Shown piece by piece: positions 48,619 to 59,802 of a stretch of 64,000 nt of DNA. The DNA is from Phycomyces blakesleeanus NRRL 1555(-) (lineage: Eukaryota > Mucoromycota > Mucoromycetes > Mucorales > Phycomycetaceae): the NCBI RefSeq assembly GCF_001638985.1, contig NW_017265138.1, forward strand, positions 1,614,376 to 1,678,375. Reading direction: 5' to 3'. Numbering within the stretch: position 1 is the first letter of the stretch; every line of letters starts with the position of its first letter. The notes under the pieces are model-generated. The model ran no database searches. It was given only the letters and a program-made list of their open reading frames with translations, and had not been told where the DNA came from. Both the position numbers and the translations under genes were made by a program.

Positions 48619-50631
48619 CTATGGTTGAGAAAGGACGGCAGATGTAGAAAAGAACATGACAAGGCATCCCCAGACGATAAGCAGACCAGCTGTTGCATTT
48701 AGCCACCAACAGGACTGAAGACTTCCTGAATCGAGCTCATCCAAGTTACCCACATCATCGCCTCCGACGGTCGACACATCCTCCTCGTCAAAGTAAGGCA
48801 GTCTGGTCGAGGAAGAGGCGAGCGAGGCCGAATCAGAAAATAAGGGAGTTGTGACCTGGAGGTTCTTGTCGTAGTCTTCATAAGCCGAGACGGCAGTGGA
48901 TACAGAGAGGGTGGGGAACAGAGTGTTGGTTGTGTAGAGGTTTGTGTTGGTAGGATAATCGCAGCACCCATTGCTTCCACTGTTCGCAGACGACGAGATC
49001 TGGTTGGCGGCTGAGCGGGTACAGAGATAGGCAATTGCTGGCAAGATATAAGCCAGAGTTGTGGCAGCCACACCGCCAACCAAAGCGTACACTTTGCCGA
49101 GCGAGTGAATTGTCACACCACCGACCAACAAGAGACCGAAAAAGATGACTGTGATTGAGTTGTGTTCAAAATCTGTTGGTTGACGACCGGATCTTTCCAA
49201 GCCCAATAGCTTTTGAATAGCATCTCTAAAAGGAAAGAAGGCCATTCTGAAAAGAAAAGGAAAAAAAAAACATATAGATAAATAAATAAAATTGTCAAAT
49301 CAAATCTGCCTTGATTTCTTATCTTTATATATATCAATAATGATTCTAAAGAAATACTTACGGTAGTGTTAGGATCATGTCTCCTGCCAAGGCAAGACGT
49401 CCGATATTGATAACAAGATCGTCAGCCGCGAAATTCATGAACAGGTTGGGTTGTACATTGGGGCCAAAACAGAGATAACCAATGACTGCAAAAAATATAG
49501 AAATTGCCCAACTGGTAAATGTCGAAATGGAAGTTGTGATTCCCCAGGAACGCGGAGTTTGGTGTTCAAGCGTGAGATAGTTGTTAAATGCCACCTGGGA
49601 ACAGGTGAAGGCAAAGGCCATGATTCCAAGTGAACTAAACATGTCGTCACCCAGGAAAGTCAAGGGGATCTTTTCTTTGGGAGCATAGGCAGGTGCGCGA
49701 GTGATGATTGTGACAAGAATGACAGGTAGACAGCACACAGCCACGATGGACCATTTGGCAAGAGCACCAATAGAACGTGACATGTTGAGGGGAAGAATCT
49801 TAATTTTTTTTAAAAATAATGATGATAATGATGATGATGTTAATAATCGTTTGATTGGATTGGTTGCTAATTGCATAAAAAAGGAAACAAGAAACGCCAT
49901 AGAAACAACATGTATATACAATCTCTGTGAAACTAATCGTTTCATTTATAATATAAAGTAATATAAAATAAAGTGCTACTTACAAGTACAAGAGACACCA
50001 TGCTAACCACAAATACCCGATCGGCCAATAGTGGCACTTGAGGCACATAGCGGTCGGCAAGGACGGTGAGCGTATCACCGAGCACTAAAATAGATTTTTA
50101 TTTACATATAAAAGGAGGGGAGGGAAAAGAAGGGAGAAATTTAAAGATAAAGGTTAGAATCACATTTAGATAAAGAGATAGATAAAGATGTACATATATG
50201 TAAAAAAAAATAATTTAGAGATAAAAATAAAAAGGTCCCTTACAGATAAAGTAACTTAAACATGCACCGCCTGTCTGGATGAGAATTACGCAGTTGAGGA
50301 AATGATATCCAAATCTACCCAGTACATATTCGACTAGTTGGGCAAATTTGTAAACCCCCACACGTTGACCGGCAACAATCAACATGTAAAGGCCGACTTG
50401 GGACAGAATGGCAACAAAGATAGACAGCAGGATACCAGCAAAGAATCCTGCATGGGCTATTGCGAATGGTAGGCCGATGATACCAGCACCGACGGTTGCA
50501 TTAACTAGGTTGAAAGACACTTCAAAGATACTACAGGAGCCATATCCAGGGCGATCTGCCTGTAGCAAGTCTCGCTCTGCTTTAGAGAGACTTCGATAGA
50601 GTTTGTTTGGCGTTGCGCCGTAATAAGACAT
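48619..50631 (-). CDS. Amino-acid transporter of the AAAP/SLC38 (Avt-like) family
   Basis: Polytopic permease. Fungal relatives (Avt proteins) move neutral amino acids across the vacuolar membrane. Four exons (50244-50631, 49984-50084, 49362-49798, 48619-49246) give 517 residues. The family signature sits in TM1: SFNLVNATVGAGIIGLPFAI. About 10-11 hydrophobic segments follow, including GILLSIFVAILSQVGLYMLI, WSIVAVCCLPVILVTIITRA, LGIMAFAFTCSQVAFNNYLT, FFAVIGYLCFGPNVQPNLFM and a last one, LLIVWGCLVMFFSTSAVLS. A long polar Ser/Asp-rich loop (SAYEDYDKNLQV to LDELDSGS) precedes the last helix, an unusual position, and may be regulatory. The substrate cannot be told from sequence. Introns are GT-AG and in frame. 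Confidence 0.88.
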
Positions 50632-51581
50632 TATGGTTGTTGAGAATACAAGAGGAAGATGATGACGATATCGTTGTTGTTGGTGGAGGTGGTGTAAATA
50701 ACTTTTTAAAGAGAGAGGGAGAGAAAAGAGTGAGGAAAAAGGAAATGATTAGAGGTTATTTATACACAAAGAATCAAGCAAAAATAAAATAAAATAAAAT
50801 ACAAAAAAAAACAGGGGGTTATATTATGGTGTATTGAGATTTAAGACGTATATACAAAAAGGCAAGTAAGCAAGCAATAAATAAAATAATAAAAAAAAAG
50901 TGTGTTTGTGTGTGTAGATTGACTATAGTTGACTAAAAATCAAAGAAGAAGTGGGGGGGGGGGATTGTCGGGTGATATTAACAGACAGAGCACAATTAAC
51001 AAATTTGTGATAAGCATCTATTTTATTATGATTCAAAAGTGTACAAAAACTCAAAAAATTTACCTAAAAAAAACATGTAAGAAATTACTTTCTTTAGAGG
51101 AATATCTCGCGTGGTTTTATTATTATTATTATATGTATATATTGAATGGGCTAATGAACATATTATCCTTTCTATATAAATCCTAAATACAATATAATAT
51201 TAGATATAAAAAACATCAAATAAAATAAAATTATTGAATGACAATATTAACAAGAGATAGAAAAGCTTGTAAGATAACAGCTGCCATCAATGGACAATAT
51301 ACCCTATAGCACAAGTACAATAATAACAATACTATTTTTTTTGTTTCTTTCATTACTTGGTCTATACATACATAATAGGTGTAATAAAAAAAAAGAGAAA
51401 GAAAGAGGTTCTAAATTTCTGTAATAATTGTTTATAAAATATATGTGTGTAAGTGTAGGTGTAGGTGTAGGTGTAGTTGTAGTTTTAGTATAAAGTGGGT
51501 AAAGTAAATAATAATAATAATAAAAGAAACAAGATAATATCCAAAATCATTTTGTTTTTTGCTCATATGGATTTGGTTTGT
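50632..51581. other. Upstream spacer of the transporter gene
   Basis: About 950 bp between the transporter start and the methyltransferase 3' end. It holds a G9 run at 50953-50961, AAT runs and a GTGTAG hexamer minisatellite at about 51449-51480. No ORF with protein-like pattern. Confidence 0.45.
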
Positions 51582-53946
51582 CTATTGGCTTTGGAGTGGC
51601 TTTCTGGCCACATAACCTAGCCAATCCATATGAGCATTATACTGTACACACTGAGCGCACACCATCTCTACTCTGTGCTGATAATCCTCACGGCTCATTC
51701 CCATTAGTGGTGCCAGTAATTTCTGGGCTGATTGAAATGTCCGTAGGTTAACCGCAGTGAACTCTTGGCCAAGATTACTCTCTCCACCTAACAATAGAAT
51801 ATAAGTAAGTATAGATATAAAATAAGATCAATAAAAATCTTACCTAATTTCACATGTCTTTTTATATATTGGAATAGCTGGAAACCAACTGTTGGTAAAA
51901 GGGACTTGAGCCGAGCCGCATCATCATAATCCTTGTCTAATCCCTTTAGAATATTCCGTACTAATTAAGTAAAAAAAAAAAAAAAAGAGCAAAAATGAGC
52001 AAAAATGAGCAAAAAAATAACAATAATTAACAGGTGAATTTAATAAAGAAAGAAAGAAAGAAAAAGAGAAACCACATCTGATTATTATTGCTACATTAAC
52101 AATATAAATAAATGTGATAATATTTTACTATAAATTATGACTAGCATGGTAGTAATAGGAGTAATGGATTTACCTGTATCGATGAACGATTCTATCAAGA
52201 TTGACCCAACAGGCTTTATATTATCATTATGTATTTTATTTTAATTTTGTTTTATTTTGAAAAATATATATAGTAATATAAAATTGTACACAAAGAATAT
52301 ATATATATATATATAAAAGAAATATATATTCATTTGTGAGTTTCAATCCAAAAAATAGATATATATATATATATATAAAATATATAAAATATAAAGAAAA
52401 CTTACCACGTTGTGCAACTCAACTATTTGTATATATCCACCAGGCTTAAGAACCCTGTAGGCTTCTTGTAATACATGTGTCCACTGACTGTTCCCGAATG
52501 CCAGACCCGGAGCCCAGATATTAACTAGATCGACACTCGAGTCTTCTAATGATGATTGGACATCGTTCTCCAGGCTTGGATCCATTTTAACATTGGGCAG
52601 TACCAAAGTGTCTGGTGTGACATTGATATCTTGAGAATCACTCAGTAATCCAGTTACTGGGATGCCGATGAACTCCCATTCATCATATTGAGAAGCCATA
52701 TCCTAAATATATTTCAATCATTGAATTAGAAATATTGTTTACCAGTAAGAATAATTTAATTAAGTAATATATATATATATATAAGCTCTTTAAAGAAGTG
52801 TAGGAGTATATATCAATCAACCAATTGATTGTTTGATTGGCTGATAGAGAAAGGTGGTGTAATTATACAGGTATTGTGAAATAAAGAAATAATAATAATC
52901 TTGTGATTCTTACCGTAATCCATGCACTAGTTCCACTCCCAAAATCAGCTACTCGTGCAAAAGGCTGTCCACACAAACCAGATGCTACAGCCGGAAGAAC
53001 GATACTATACTTATTATCATTAGTATTTATAGTCGATGGATAATATTATCAGGCTCTTCTTGTTCTCTCTTTATCTTTTTTTTTTGGTTACTGTTACCGT
53101 AAAGTGGTAAATAATATTTGTATTCTAGACTTACTCTTCAAACAAGTGTTTTAATGCAAAATGTTTCTACAAGTATTTAATATAAAGAAGTAATTAGTTT
53201 CATATTCCATAATATATTATTTTCATTTCTCTTCCTCCTCATCCTTCTTCTTGTTTTGGAAATTAACAGTAATGAGTAGAAATGATGGTAGTTAATTATT
53301 GGTATTTGTATTATAAAATTAATGTATATATATATATAATATTTAGCTATTAATTTATTAACAGTATCTGATTTAAAATCAAATAAAGTGGCCTGTTCGT
53401 CACAACACTTTCCAATTTATATATATAAACTCTGATTATTATTTTTACTTTTTTTTTTTTTACTCTTACCGCAAATTGACCGTCTTGGTTTTCCCAGTTT
53501 TTTGGAAGAAATAGACTGTTTGAATGTAATCCAGAAAAATCTACTCCTGGTTGTTGTGGTGAGGATACTTGGTTGTTATGTAATTTCCAGCTTGGATGTT
53601 TTGGATATGTTGGAGGTGAAATATTGTCTAATGAATTCGGATAAGATCCTCCTTTTCCACTTCCTCCTGGTATTAAACTTTGATGCATTTGTGATTGTGA
53701 TTGTGATTGTGGTTGTGGTTGTGGTTGTGGTTGTGGTTGTGGTTGTGGTTGTTGTGATTGCGGTTGTGGTGGTATGTATCCTTGTTTGATAAGCTCTTGT
53801 TGGTAGGCAGATAAAGAAATTGGTTCGTTCGGTGAGGATGATAGGTGAGATTGGATATTCGACGAATTCGTGACTCCACTACTGTCGACCTGAGTGTCGG
53901 TGCTTTTGGGATATTTGTGTTTACGTTTGGATTGAACAGTTCCCAT
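51582..53946 (-). CDS. SAM-dependent methyltransferase, probably N-myristoylated
   Basis: Seven exons (53470-53946, 53135-53166, 52914-53004, 52406-52702, 52174-52213, 51844-51960, 51582-51787) give 419 residues. The N terminus MGTVQSKRKHK fits N-myristoylation (Gly2, Ser6, Lys7) plus a polybasic patch, suggesting membrane anchoring. Residues about 55-95 are Gln/Pro-rich, with a (QP)n tract. The class I methyltransferase fold follows: ADFGSGTSAWIT (motif I, SAM-binding glycines), the acidic strand end WEFIGIPVTG, SSVDLVNIWAPGLAFGNSQW (motif IV region) and EAYRVLKPGGYIQIVELHN (post-motif LKPGG). Large fungi-specific families of this type act on small molecules or proteins; the substrate here is unknown. 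Exon 2 is only 32 nt. The acceptor of exon 3 (53005) has a close alternative. Confidence 0.78.
53690..53765 (-). repeat. Gln-Pro dipeptide repeat tract in the methyltransferase
   Basis: A hexanucleotide repeat in exon 1 codes for alternating Gln-Pro and Gln-Ser. The plus-strand Val-rich ORF over the same bases is its antisense shadow. Confidence 0.8.
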
Positions 53947-54361
53947 GGTGATTAATATAAAGAGAAGAAGAAGAGGCAAAAGATATAAAAAAAAAGAAAA
54001 GAAAAGTAAAATAAAATAATAGAAGGAAGGAAAGAATAACCATGACAACAGTAAAATAAATATATATATATAAAAAAACGTGTGTATTAAACAAAGATAT
54101 ACTTTTTTCTATTTTAGCTTGAGATTATTTTCATTTAAATGTCCGCCTTTATTTCTTTTTTTTCTCTTTTTTCTTTTTTTTATTTAATTTGATGTACACA
54201 CAAAATATACATATATTTTGGATGAGGTTTACTATTATTATTATTATTATTACAGCAAAGAAAAAGACGATGCTTTTTGGGTATTGTTTTGTAATAAAGA
54301 TATACTATGGCTGATCAAGACAACCAATTGACTTAAATATATATTAAATAGAAATAACAAG
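53947..54361. other. Methyltransferase upstream spacer
   Basis: About 415 bp between the methyltransferase start and the arrestin 3' end, both on the minus strand. It is AT-rich with an ATT trinucleotide run at 54234-54253. No gene. Confidence 0.45.
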
Positions 54362-56540
54362 CTAGTTATTATTATTAAAAGCTCCCATTAATGGCTCAAC
54401 GTGCACTGGGATCGGAATTCGTACCGAGGGAACGTGCGTCTCGATTGTGTGAGATGGTGGAGAAGCTTCCAATAAGACCTGATCATAACTTGGAAGGCTT
54501 TCATCTCTAGTATGCAATACAAGCTTTCTTCTTCTTATTCTTCTTCTTCGGGTTCTATTTACACTATCCTCCCTCTGCTCGCCAATCTCCTCTCCTTCTC
54601 CTTCTTCGTATTCATATGTATATTCATGACCTTCGCCTTCGCCTTCACTATTGTCTTCACTATCGCTTTCATCTTCTGTATTATAATTATAATAATTAGA
54701 CTGGCTCATATCCGCAGCATCGGTCATCTGACTGATTGGTGCCGTTTCGTGGCTTTGATCACTACTGGGTATACTTCCCACCCGGATTGGGAAACTAAGT
54801 GACATGGGCTTGGCCATCTCTGTCCTGGAAAAGTGTATCTGGAGACGCAGTTGGTGGTTGATTTCCAACCCTGGAAACGAGAGCTGGCGAGAAATCTTTG
54901 ACCAATCGAGATCCAAAGAAAATGCTAATAATATATACATAAAAGTACAAATATATATAAATACATGTGTGATACACATATAAAAGTAAAAATATATTGG
55001 GGTCAAAAATTATTATCATTTTTATAATATTTTTATATACATATATTTGTATGTGTGAGAATTGTATATATATATATTTCTTGTTGTTGTTATATAATTT
55101 ATATAACTTACACAAATTTTCAAGTGACTCACTAGGCAGGATAGTTCTTTCCATATCTAAAATAAAAATACAAATACAAATACAAATTAATGGTATATTT
55201 TATATAAAGATGTACATTTTATGAACTTACGGACTATCTTTCGAATACGAGTCCGCATCATGTTGCCTTCAAATGTCTGGTCAGATTTATATTCTCCTGG
55301 TTGAATACTACATAATAAAACATAGCATAGAATAAAAAAAAAGGATGATAAGAATAAGAAAGAAGGACAAGAAGAACGAATTTCTTTAAGTATATATAAG
55401 GTATATGTATATTTTATTCTAATATTCTGTAAATTTCTTACGGGTATCGTTCTGATTGCTCAAGTTCAGCGATTATCTGAACAACCTGGGTATCTTCCTT
55501 CAGTGGGGTCAGAGTGCACTGGAAACCAATAGAGTCCTGAGTTCGGACAATAAGCGAAGGACAGATTACTGTGTACGACAAATGACCCTGTCGTGTACCT
55601 TGGTATCTCTTTTGAAACACGTCGAGTAACAACGGGATGTCCAGATAGCCAAAAGTATGTTTCTGGATTTCAAGGCTGTGTCTGGCCCGTAACCAAGGGC
55701 GAGTTTGATGATCTTTCTTTTTATTCTTGTCGTTGCTCCTCTCTCGATCCAATAATGGGGACAAAACTATTTTGGTGTTGTTAGATCATTATGAATATTA
55801 GTATTGCCATGATCTTATACTACTATTATTCTCATTCTTACTGTTACTTTGTGGCGGTGGTGGTAATACTGTGATAGAAGAGGAAGAAGAAGAGGAAGGA
55901 GGAGATGGTACTGATGAAGATGATGAAACTCGTTCTTTGGCGGCCCAGAATCCAAACTTGAACAGCTCAGTAACCGATGCTAGGATCAACTTGGCACTGA
56001 GATCATAGACAATAGAGTGATTAGGGATGGTGAGTGAACCTGGCAGTCTATCGCTATCCGGAATAATGATTTCAAACGGCCAGCGCTGAGAAACACCTGG
56101 TTCTAATCGAGCAACTGATCCCAGAATTTCTTTTTGTTCACGGACTAGAACCTGAACAGATTTGGAAAGACCTGGGATTTATTTGTTTTTGGTGTTTGTG
56201 GATATTATTAATACAAGCAGAAAAATAAATAAATAAAATAATCAAAGCCTAAATGTATAACTTCTACATATATTGAATTACCAGTCTATATAGCTATGTA
56301 TCTATGTATGTAATATTTTATTTTATTTTATTTACCAGTGACTTTGTCGGTAAATTCAGTGTTAACTACACTTTTAAGGACTCCTTTCAATTGAACTCTG
56401 ATCTGGCGCAAGGAGATCGGTTTCGATACACACAGAGTTACATATCCTCTTATGATAAGCATGTCTCTACCAGGTACATCATTGGCGTGTAGTAAGATAT
56501 AGTCATTATCAGGTACGATATCAAAGGATGTAATAGCCAT
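54362..56540 (-). CDS. Alpha-arrestin (arrestin-N and arrestin-C domains)
   Basis: Adaptor that brings Rsp5-type ubiquitin ligases to membrane transporters. Six exons (56336-56540, 55842-56171, 55442-55766, 55231-55307, 55112-55156, 54362-54924) give 514 residues. Arrestin-N strands: DNDYILLHANDVPGRDMLII, RGYVTLCVSKPISLRQIRVQ, WPFEIIIPDSDRLPGS and SIVYDLSAKLILA. A Ser/Pro-rich loop (SSSSSVPSPPSSSS) separates it from the arrestin-C part: TFGYLDIPLLLD, LSYTVICPSLIVRTQDSIGF, CTLTPLKEDTQVVQIIAELE and ISRQLSFPGLEINHQLRLQI. The tail is strongly acidic, then Arg-rich, and ends near SLPSYDQVLLEASPPS, where LPSY is a PY-like ligase-binding site. Upstream lies one end of the inverted duplication, which copied part of this promoter to 62.3-62.5 kb. 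Confidence 0.88.
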
Positions 56541-57542
56541 GATATTTATGAAACTATAGTAACTATATAGGTCTTATAATAATAATAGATAGTTAAAATT
56601 ATTTAGAAAAGAAAGAACATATATATATATCTGTGTATGTGTGTTTGTACTTCTTTTAAGAAAAAATTAACAGGAACAGGTTGATAGCGAGCTGTATTTA
56701 AAACAGTCTTTTCCTTCTTATTTTGTGTGTGGATGTGGGTGTGTGTGCACACGTATTAATCACAAAAAAAAACTACTTTACACAATTTTCTTTCGTTATT
56801 TCTCTCTTTTGGATTACTAATTCTTGAAGTATTTGATGTTGTAACGCAAATGTTGGGCGCACGTAGCCGAATTCCGGCGGTCCAAGTGCCTGTATAATTA
56901 AATACGGCGGCTTTTCTTTGACAAGATCGATCCTTGTAAATGGTAGTGATCTTGGCAGTTTTAGAGATTTCTTAGCCAAGTTTTTCTTGGCAGCTGTCAA
57001 AAGAAAAAAAAATATATGATAGATATTCCTGGTAAAATATTCAATTTTATTTATATACATATTTTAATTGTTTTTGGGAATCTTGTGATTTGGTATGAAA
57101 AATGCTTGGGTTTTAGTGATCTGAACATTCGACAACCTTCATTCTACAAAGGAAAAAAGAACAAATTTAGAACTTTTATAGAATACACCTTGAATTGTGT
57201 AGTCTACACCACGATGTATATTTTCCTCCTACTCTACAATAGCTATTTCTGGAAATTGAAGAAACTAGAAAGGAACAAGACAAGCGCATTATGCAACATG
57301 GTGATTAATTAGTTTATTTTATTTATCCCTATGACACTACTTATTCCACCCCTCCCTCTATATCCCTCCAGTATCACAGTATATTTATTAATTCTTTCTG
57401 TCTCATTCACTTAGCCAAAGCTTCAATTTACAGTTAAAGCAGAAAAAGTAATAAACAAAGATAAGCAATGCTCTTTTTTTTTAATTAGTTTATGCTAAGC
57501 GGTAAAGGAAACAAATAGAAAAGGAGAGGGGAATGAGAGGAA
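56541..57542. other. Region upstream of the arrestin gene
   Basis: Contains the arrestin promoter, the duplicated ORF segment (own entry) and an AT-rich stretch to 57.5 kb. A plus-strand ORF at 57016-57312 (ending LERNKTSALCNMVIN) has no supported gene model. Confidence 0.4.
56773..56993 (-). CDS. Possible terminal exon of an unknown gene (left copy of the duplication)
   Basis: After a good acceptor (TTTTGACAG, exon from 56993) the minus strand is open for 73 codons: AKKNLAKKSLKLPRSLPFTR, then KEKPPYLIIQALGPPEFGYV, ending ITKENCVK. An almost identical copy lies inverted at 62128-62333, where one C-to-A change makes a stop at the Tyr of PEFGY. The open left copy and the stopped right copy suggest that the left one is the parent. 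I could not find 5' exons. The sequence is Lys/Pro-rich and not a domain I know. Confidence 0.35.
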
Positions 57543-57901
57543 CTATGCTGCCCGTCTCACACAGCCAGATATTGATTTGAACAACTCAAGTTTTCTCTTG
57601 TCTCCATGCAGAAGAGAATATCTGATCATTCCTTGAGTGTCCCCGTCGCAATAAGCCAAGCTGGCTGCCTAGATGTTGTTGAACTGGTAGAGGCGAATGT
57701 ATACTGACAGAGACAGCCGTTCCTTTACTTCATTATCATTGTCTCGAGGAGTCTTTGCCGTGTCTCTACGCTTTCAAAGCCTGGAGATTTTCTGATATAT
57801 CCAACATTTATTGTATTGCTACCATCATTACTTATTTCTGTGCGGAAGGCAGATGCTGATTCCACCAAGTTTCCGATCGCATTATCTTTGAGCTTAAATA
57901 G
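57543..57901 (-). pseudogene. Decayed ORF with a YIRKS motif, recombinase-like possibility
   Basis: The frame starting at 57901 reads KLKDNAIGNLVESASAFRTE, then NTINVGYIRKSPGFESVETR and QRLLETMIMK before a stop. A +1 shift continues as VKERLSLSVYIRLYQF and, after a TAG, AASLAYCDGDTQGMIRYSLL and KRKLELFKSISGCVRRA. It directly follows the truncated copy of the 59.8-kb gene on the same strand, so both may be parts of one ancestral gene. GYIRKS followed by ETRQRLLE resembles the start of serine recombinases (Tyr-x-Arg-x-Ser, then Arg-Gln), but this is weak and the frame is dead. Confidence 0.35.
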
Positions 57902-58185
57902 TTAGTCTTCCTTTGACATTCTTTCCTTCAACACGTCTGGAGACCCGTTCACCGAAATCTTTATCTTTAATAATTCTGCCAAACTCTGACACAGTTATAA
58001 CCTTGGGTAGTCGTGGCATTTTCTTGGTGATGTTGCTGTAGATCTTTGTTTTTGACATTCTTAAAAAAACATTGACTTGGTGGTCGATAGTAGACTTTTG
58101 AGGCTGTAGACAATTGAATCATCGGTGCTTGAGTCGCTATCGTCGCCATTGTTTTTGTTACTGTTATTAATAATCAGAGACCCGT
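57902..58185 (-). pseudogene. Inverted, truncated copy of the 59.8-kb ORF
   Basis: Matches 60075-60390 in reverse orientation. It shares NNGDDSDSSTDDSI, FKNVKNKDL, KKMPRLPKVITVS, IIKDKDFG and NVKGR segments. It is broken by an extra T in a T-run (seven versus six) and by a deletion of about 35 bp next to the FKNVKNKDL codons (microhomology GACCT/GACATCT). Many substitutions mark it as the older or unselected copy. Confidence 0.7.
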
Positions 58186-58187
58186 AC

Positions 58188-58315
58188 ATTTTTTGATCGA
58201 AATTTGATCTTTCAAAAAAGACGTTCAAATTTTGATCGTCGCTTTTACAATTTTAACCCAATAATATTGCTTTCTAAATTTAAGATTTGATTGATCAATC
58301 TGGCTGAGTGCCCCC
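58188..58315 (+). repeat. Dispersed transposon-end repeat (CTGAGTGCCCCC family)
   Basis: About 128 bp that align with 33605-33723. Shared blocks in order: GTAC plus T-run, a TTGATCGTCGCT-like block, TTACAATTTTA, CCCAATAATATTG and, at the end, CTGAGTGCCCCC. Here it sits just upstream of the IS630-like relic, so it may be that element's end or the end of a neighbour. Confidence 0.55.
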
Positions 58316-58457
58316 AAGATATTCGACTTACTAAAAACAGATGTTTCAGATGGTTTTGCATAAATTAATTCAAAAAAAGAAAGAAAAAAAAGGGGATTGC
58401 ATCAGATGAAGGGATACATCTCAAATTTAAACAGCTCTAATATTTCTATATGAAGAT

Positions 58458-59580
58458 GTGCGTGTCAATTTTATTGATGAGAATGGTGGTCCTGAGCCCA
58501 TAAACTACATTGTTGATCAGAATGAATTTATTGCTGAGGCTATTGCTACTCCTACAGAGTACTTGGGAAATACAGTCTCCAGTGAATCTTTTCTGACTTG
58601 GCCAATGGTTAGAAAAGCAAAAAAAAATGAAGATATTCATATGAAAGAGGCAAAACTAAAACGAGAATGTGTAGGTTATACAGTCCAGAATAAATTTAGG
58701 TTTTTCGATCTGAAGATTGAAAAGCGTATGACTGCAGCAACTGCAGCAAAGCTGTTGGGCATTCACCCTTGAAAAGCTTATATATGGGTTAGCCAATATA
58801 ATGCGTGTCCTGACAGTATTCTTTGAGATCTGTAAAAAAGCAGGCCCCAAGTGCATCTTAACTGAAGAACATTAAACGACTGTGATCAACTTCATTGATG
58901 CTAATCCCTCTGCTACTGTCTTTGAAGTGACCGAGCATTTTATGAAGCAATTCCATGATCTTAAAATGTCACGTAGCACTGTTAATATGTTTATAAGACG
59001 TGCATGCAACCTTTCGTTGAAAAAAAGTAGACTTTCATTCTATTGAGAGAAACAGTCCAGCCAAGATTGAGGAGCAGTACAATTGGGCTTGTAAGTAGGA
59101 AAATACAGACATGAACTTTCTGACGAATTGCGCGTTTCTTGACGAGTCTGCATTTAATATCAATATGAAACGCTCTAGGACTTGGTCCAAAAAAGGCACG
59201 CGAGCCATTGTTACCAGACCACTATATCAGTTTCTTAAAAACGACTCTTGATAAAATGGACAAACACCCACATATGAAAGGCCACTGTATTGATATGAAT
59301 AATGCACCCATTCACACACATGATAAACATATCGACGTATATTGAGTATCGAGGATATAGATGTGTGTATCTTCCTACTTACTCTCCTGAGCTTGATCTA
59401 ATTGAACAATTATGGGCAGTGGAAAAGAGTAAGGTTAAGCGTCATAGGATTTTGCAGGAAGACACTTTGTCCAAGAAGATTACAGGAGCCTGTAACAATG
59501 TGAAGCAAAGTCCTTTCAAAGGATTCGTCTCGCACCCTTACCAGTGTTGGGGTAAATGTCGAAACAGACAACCTATGTAA
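58458..59580 (+). pseudogene. IS630/Tc1-superfamily transposase, broken
   Basis: N-terminal part (58458-58770) ends in a helix-turn-helix-like MTAATAAKLLGIHP, then TGA, then KAYIWVSQYNACPDSIL. Further pieces in shifted frames: IDANPSATVFEVTEHFMKQF, LTNCAFLDESAFNIN (first catalytic Asp), DMNNAPIHTH and CVYLPTYSPELDLIEQLWAV (catalytic Glu present). The second catalytic position, normally MDNAPIH, reads MNNAPIH, so Asp is lost. The region between the first and second Asp is much shorter than normal, which implies an internal deletion. At least five stops or frameshifts exist. The last 93 codons (59302-59580) are open, so a computed ORF can look real. It is a dead DNA transposon. Confidence 0.85.
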
Positions 59581-59802
59581 TGACCCAAACGAATATGCAA
59601 TCAGGGAAAACGGTAAGTGAAAATCAGACAAAAAAAAAAGTCTTATAATTAGACACCCTGGTTCATAACCTGGTAGCCGTAAAAAAATCATTTTTTTTAT
59701 TTGGTCACTTGACAAAAACAAAAAACAAAAACAAAACACGCACAATCCCTCTCTCTCTCTCTCTCTTTCTACCTAGTTTTTTATCGATTTACTATCAAAT
59801 TC

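Noticed and set aside
53502..53789. Val-rich plus-strand ORF
   Set aside because: Antisense of the Gln-Pro repeat in the methyltransferase.
59302..59580. 93-codon ORF as a gene of its own
   Set aside because: It is the C-terminal end of the broken IS630-like transposase.
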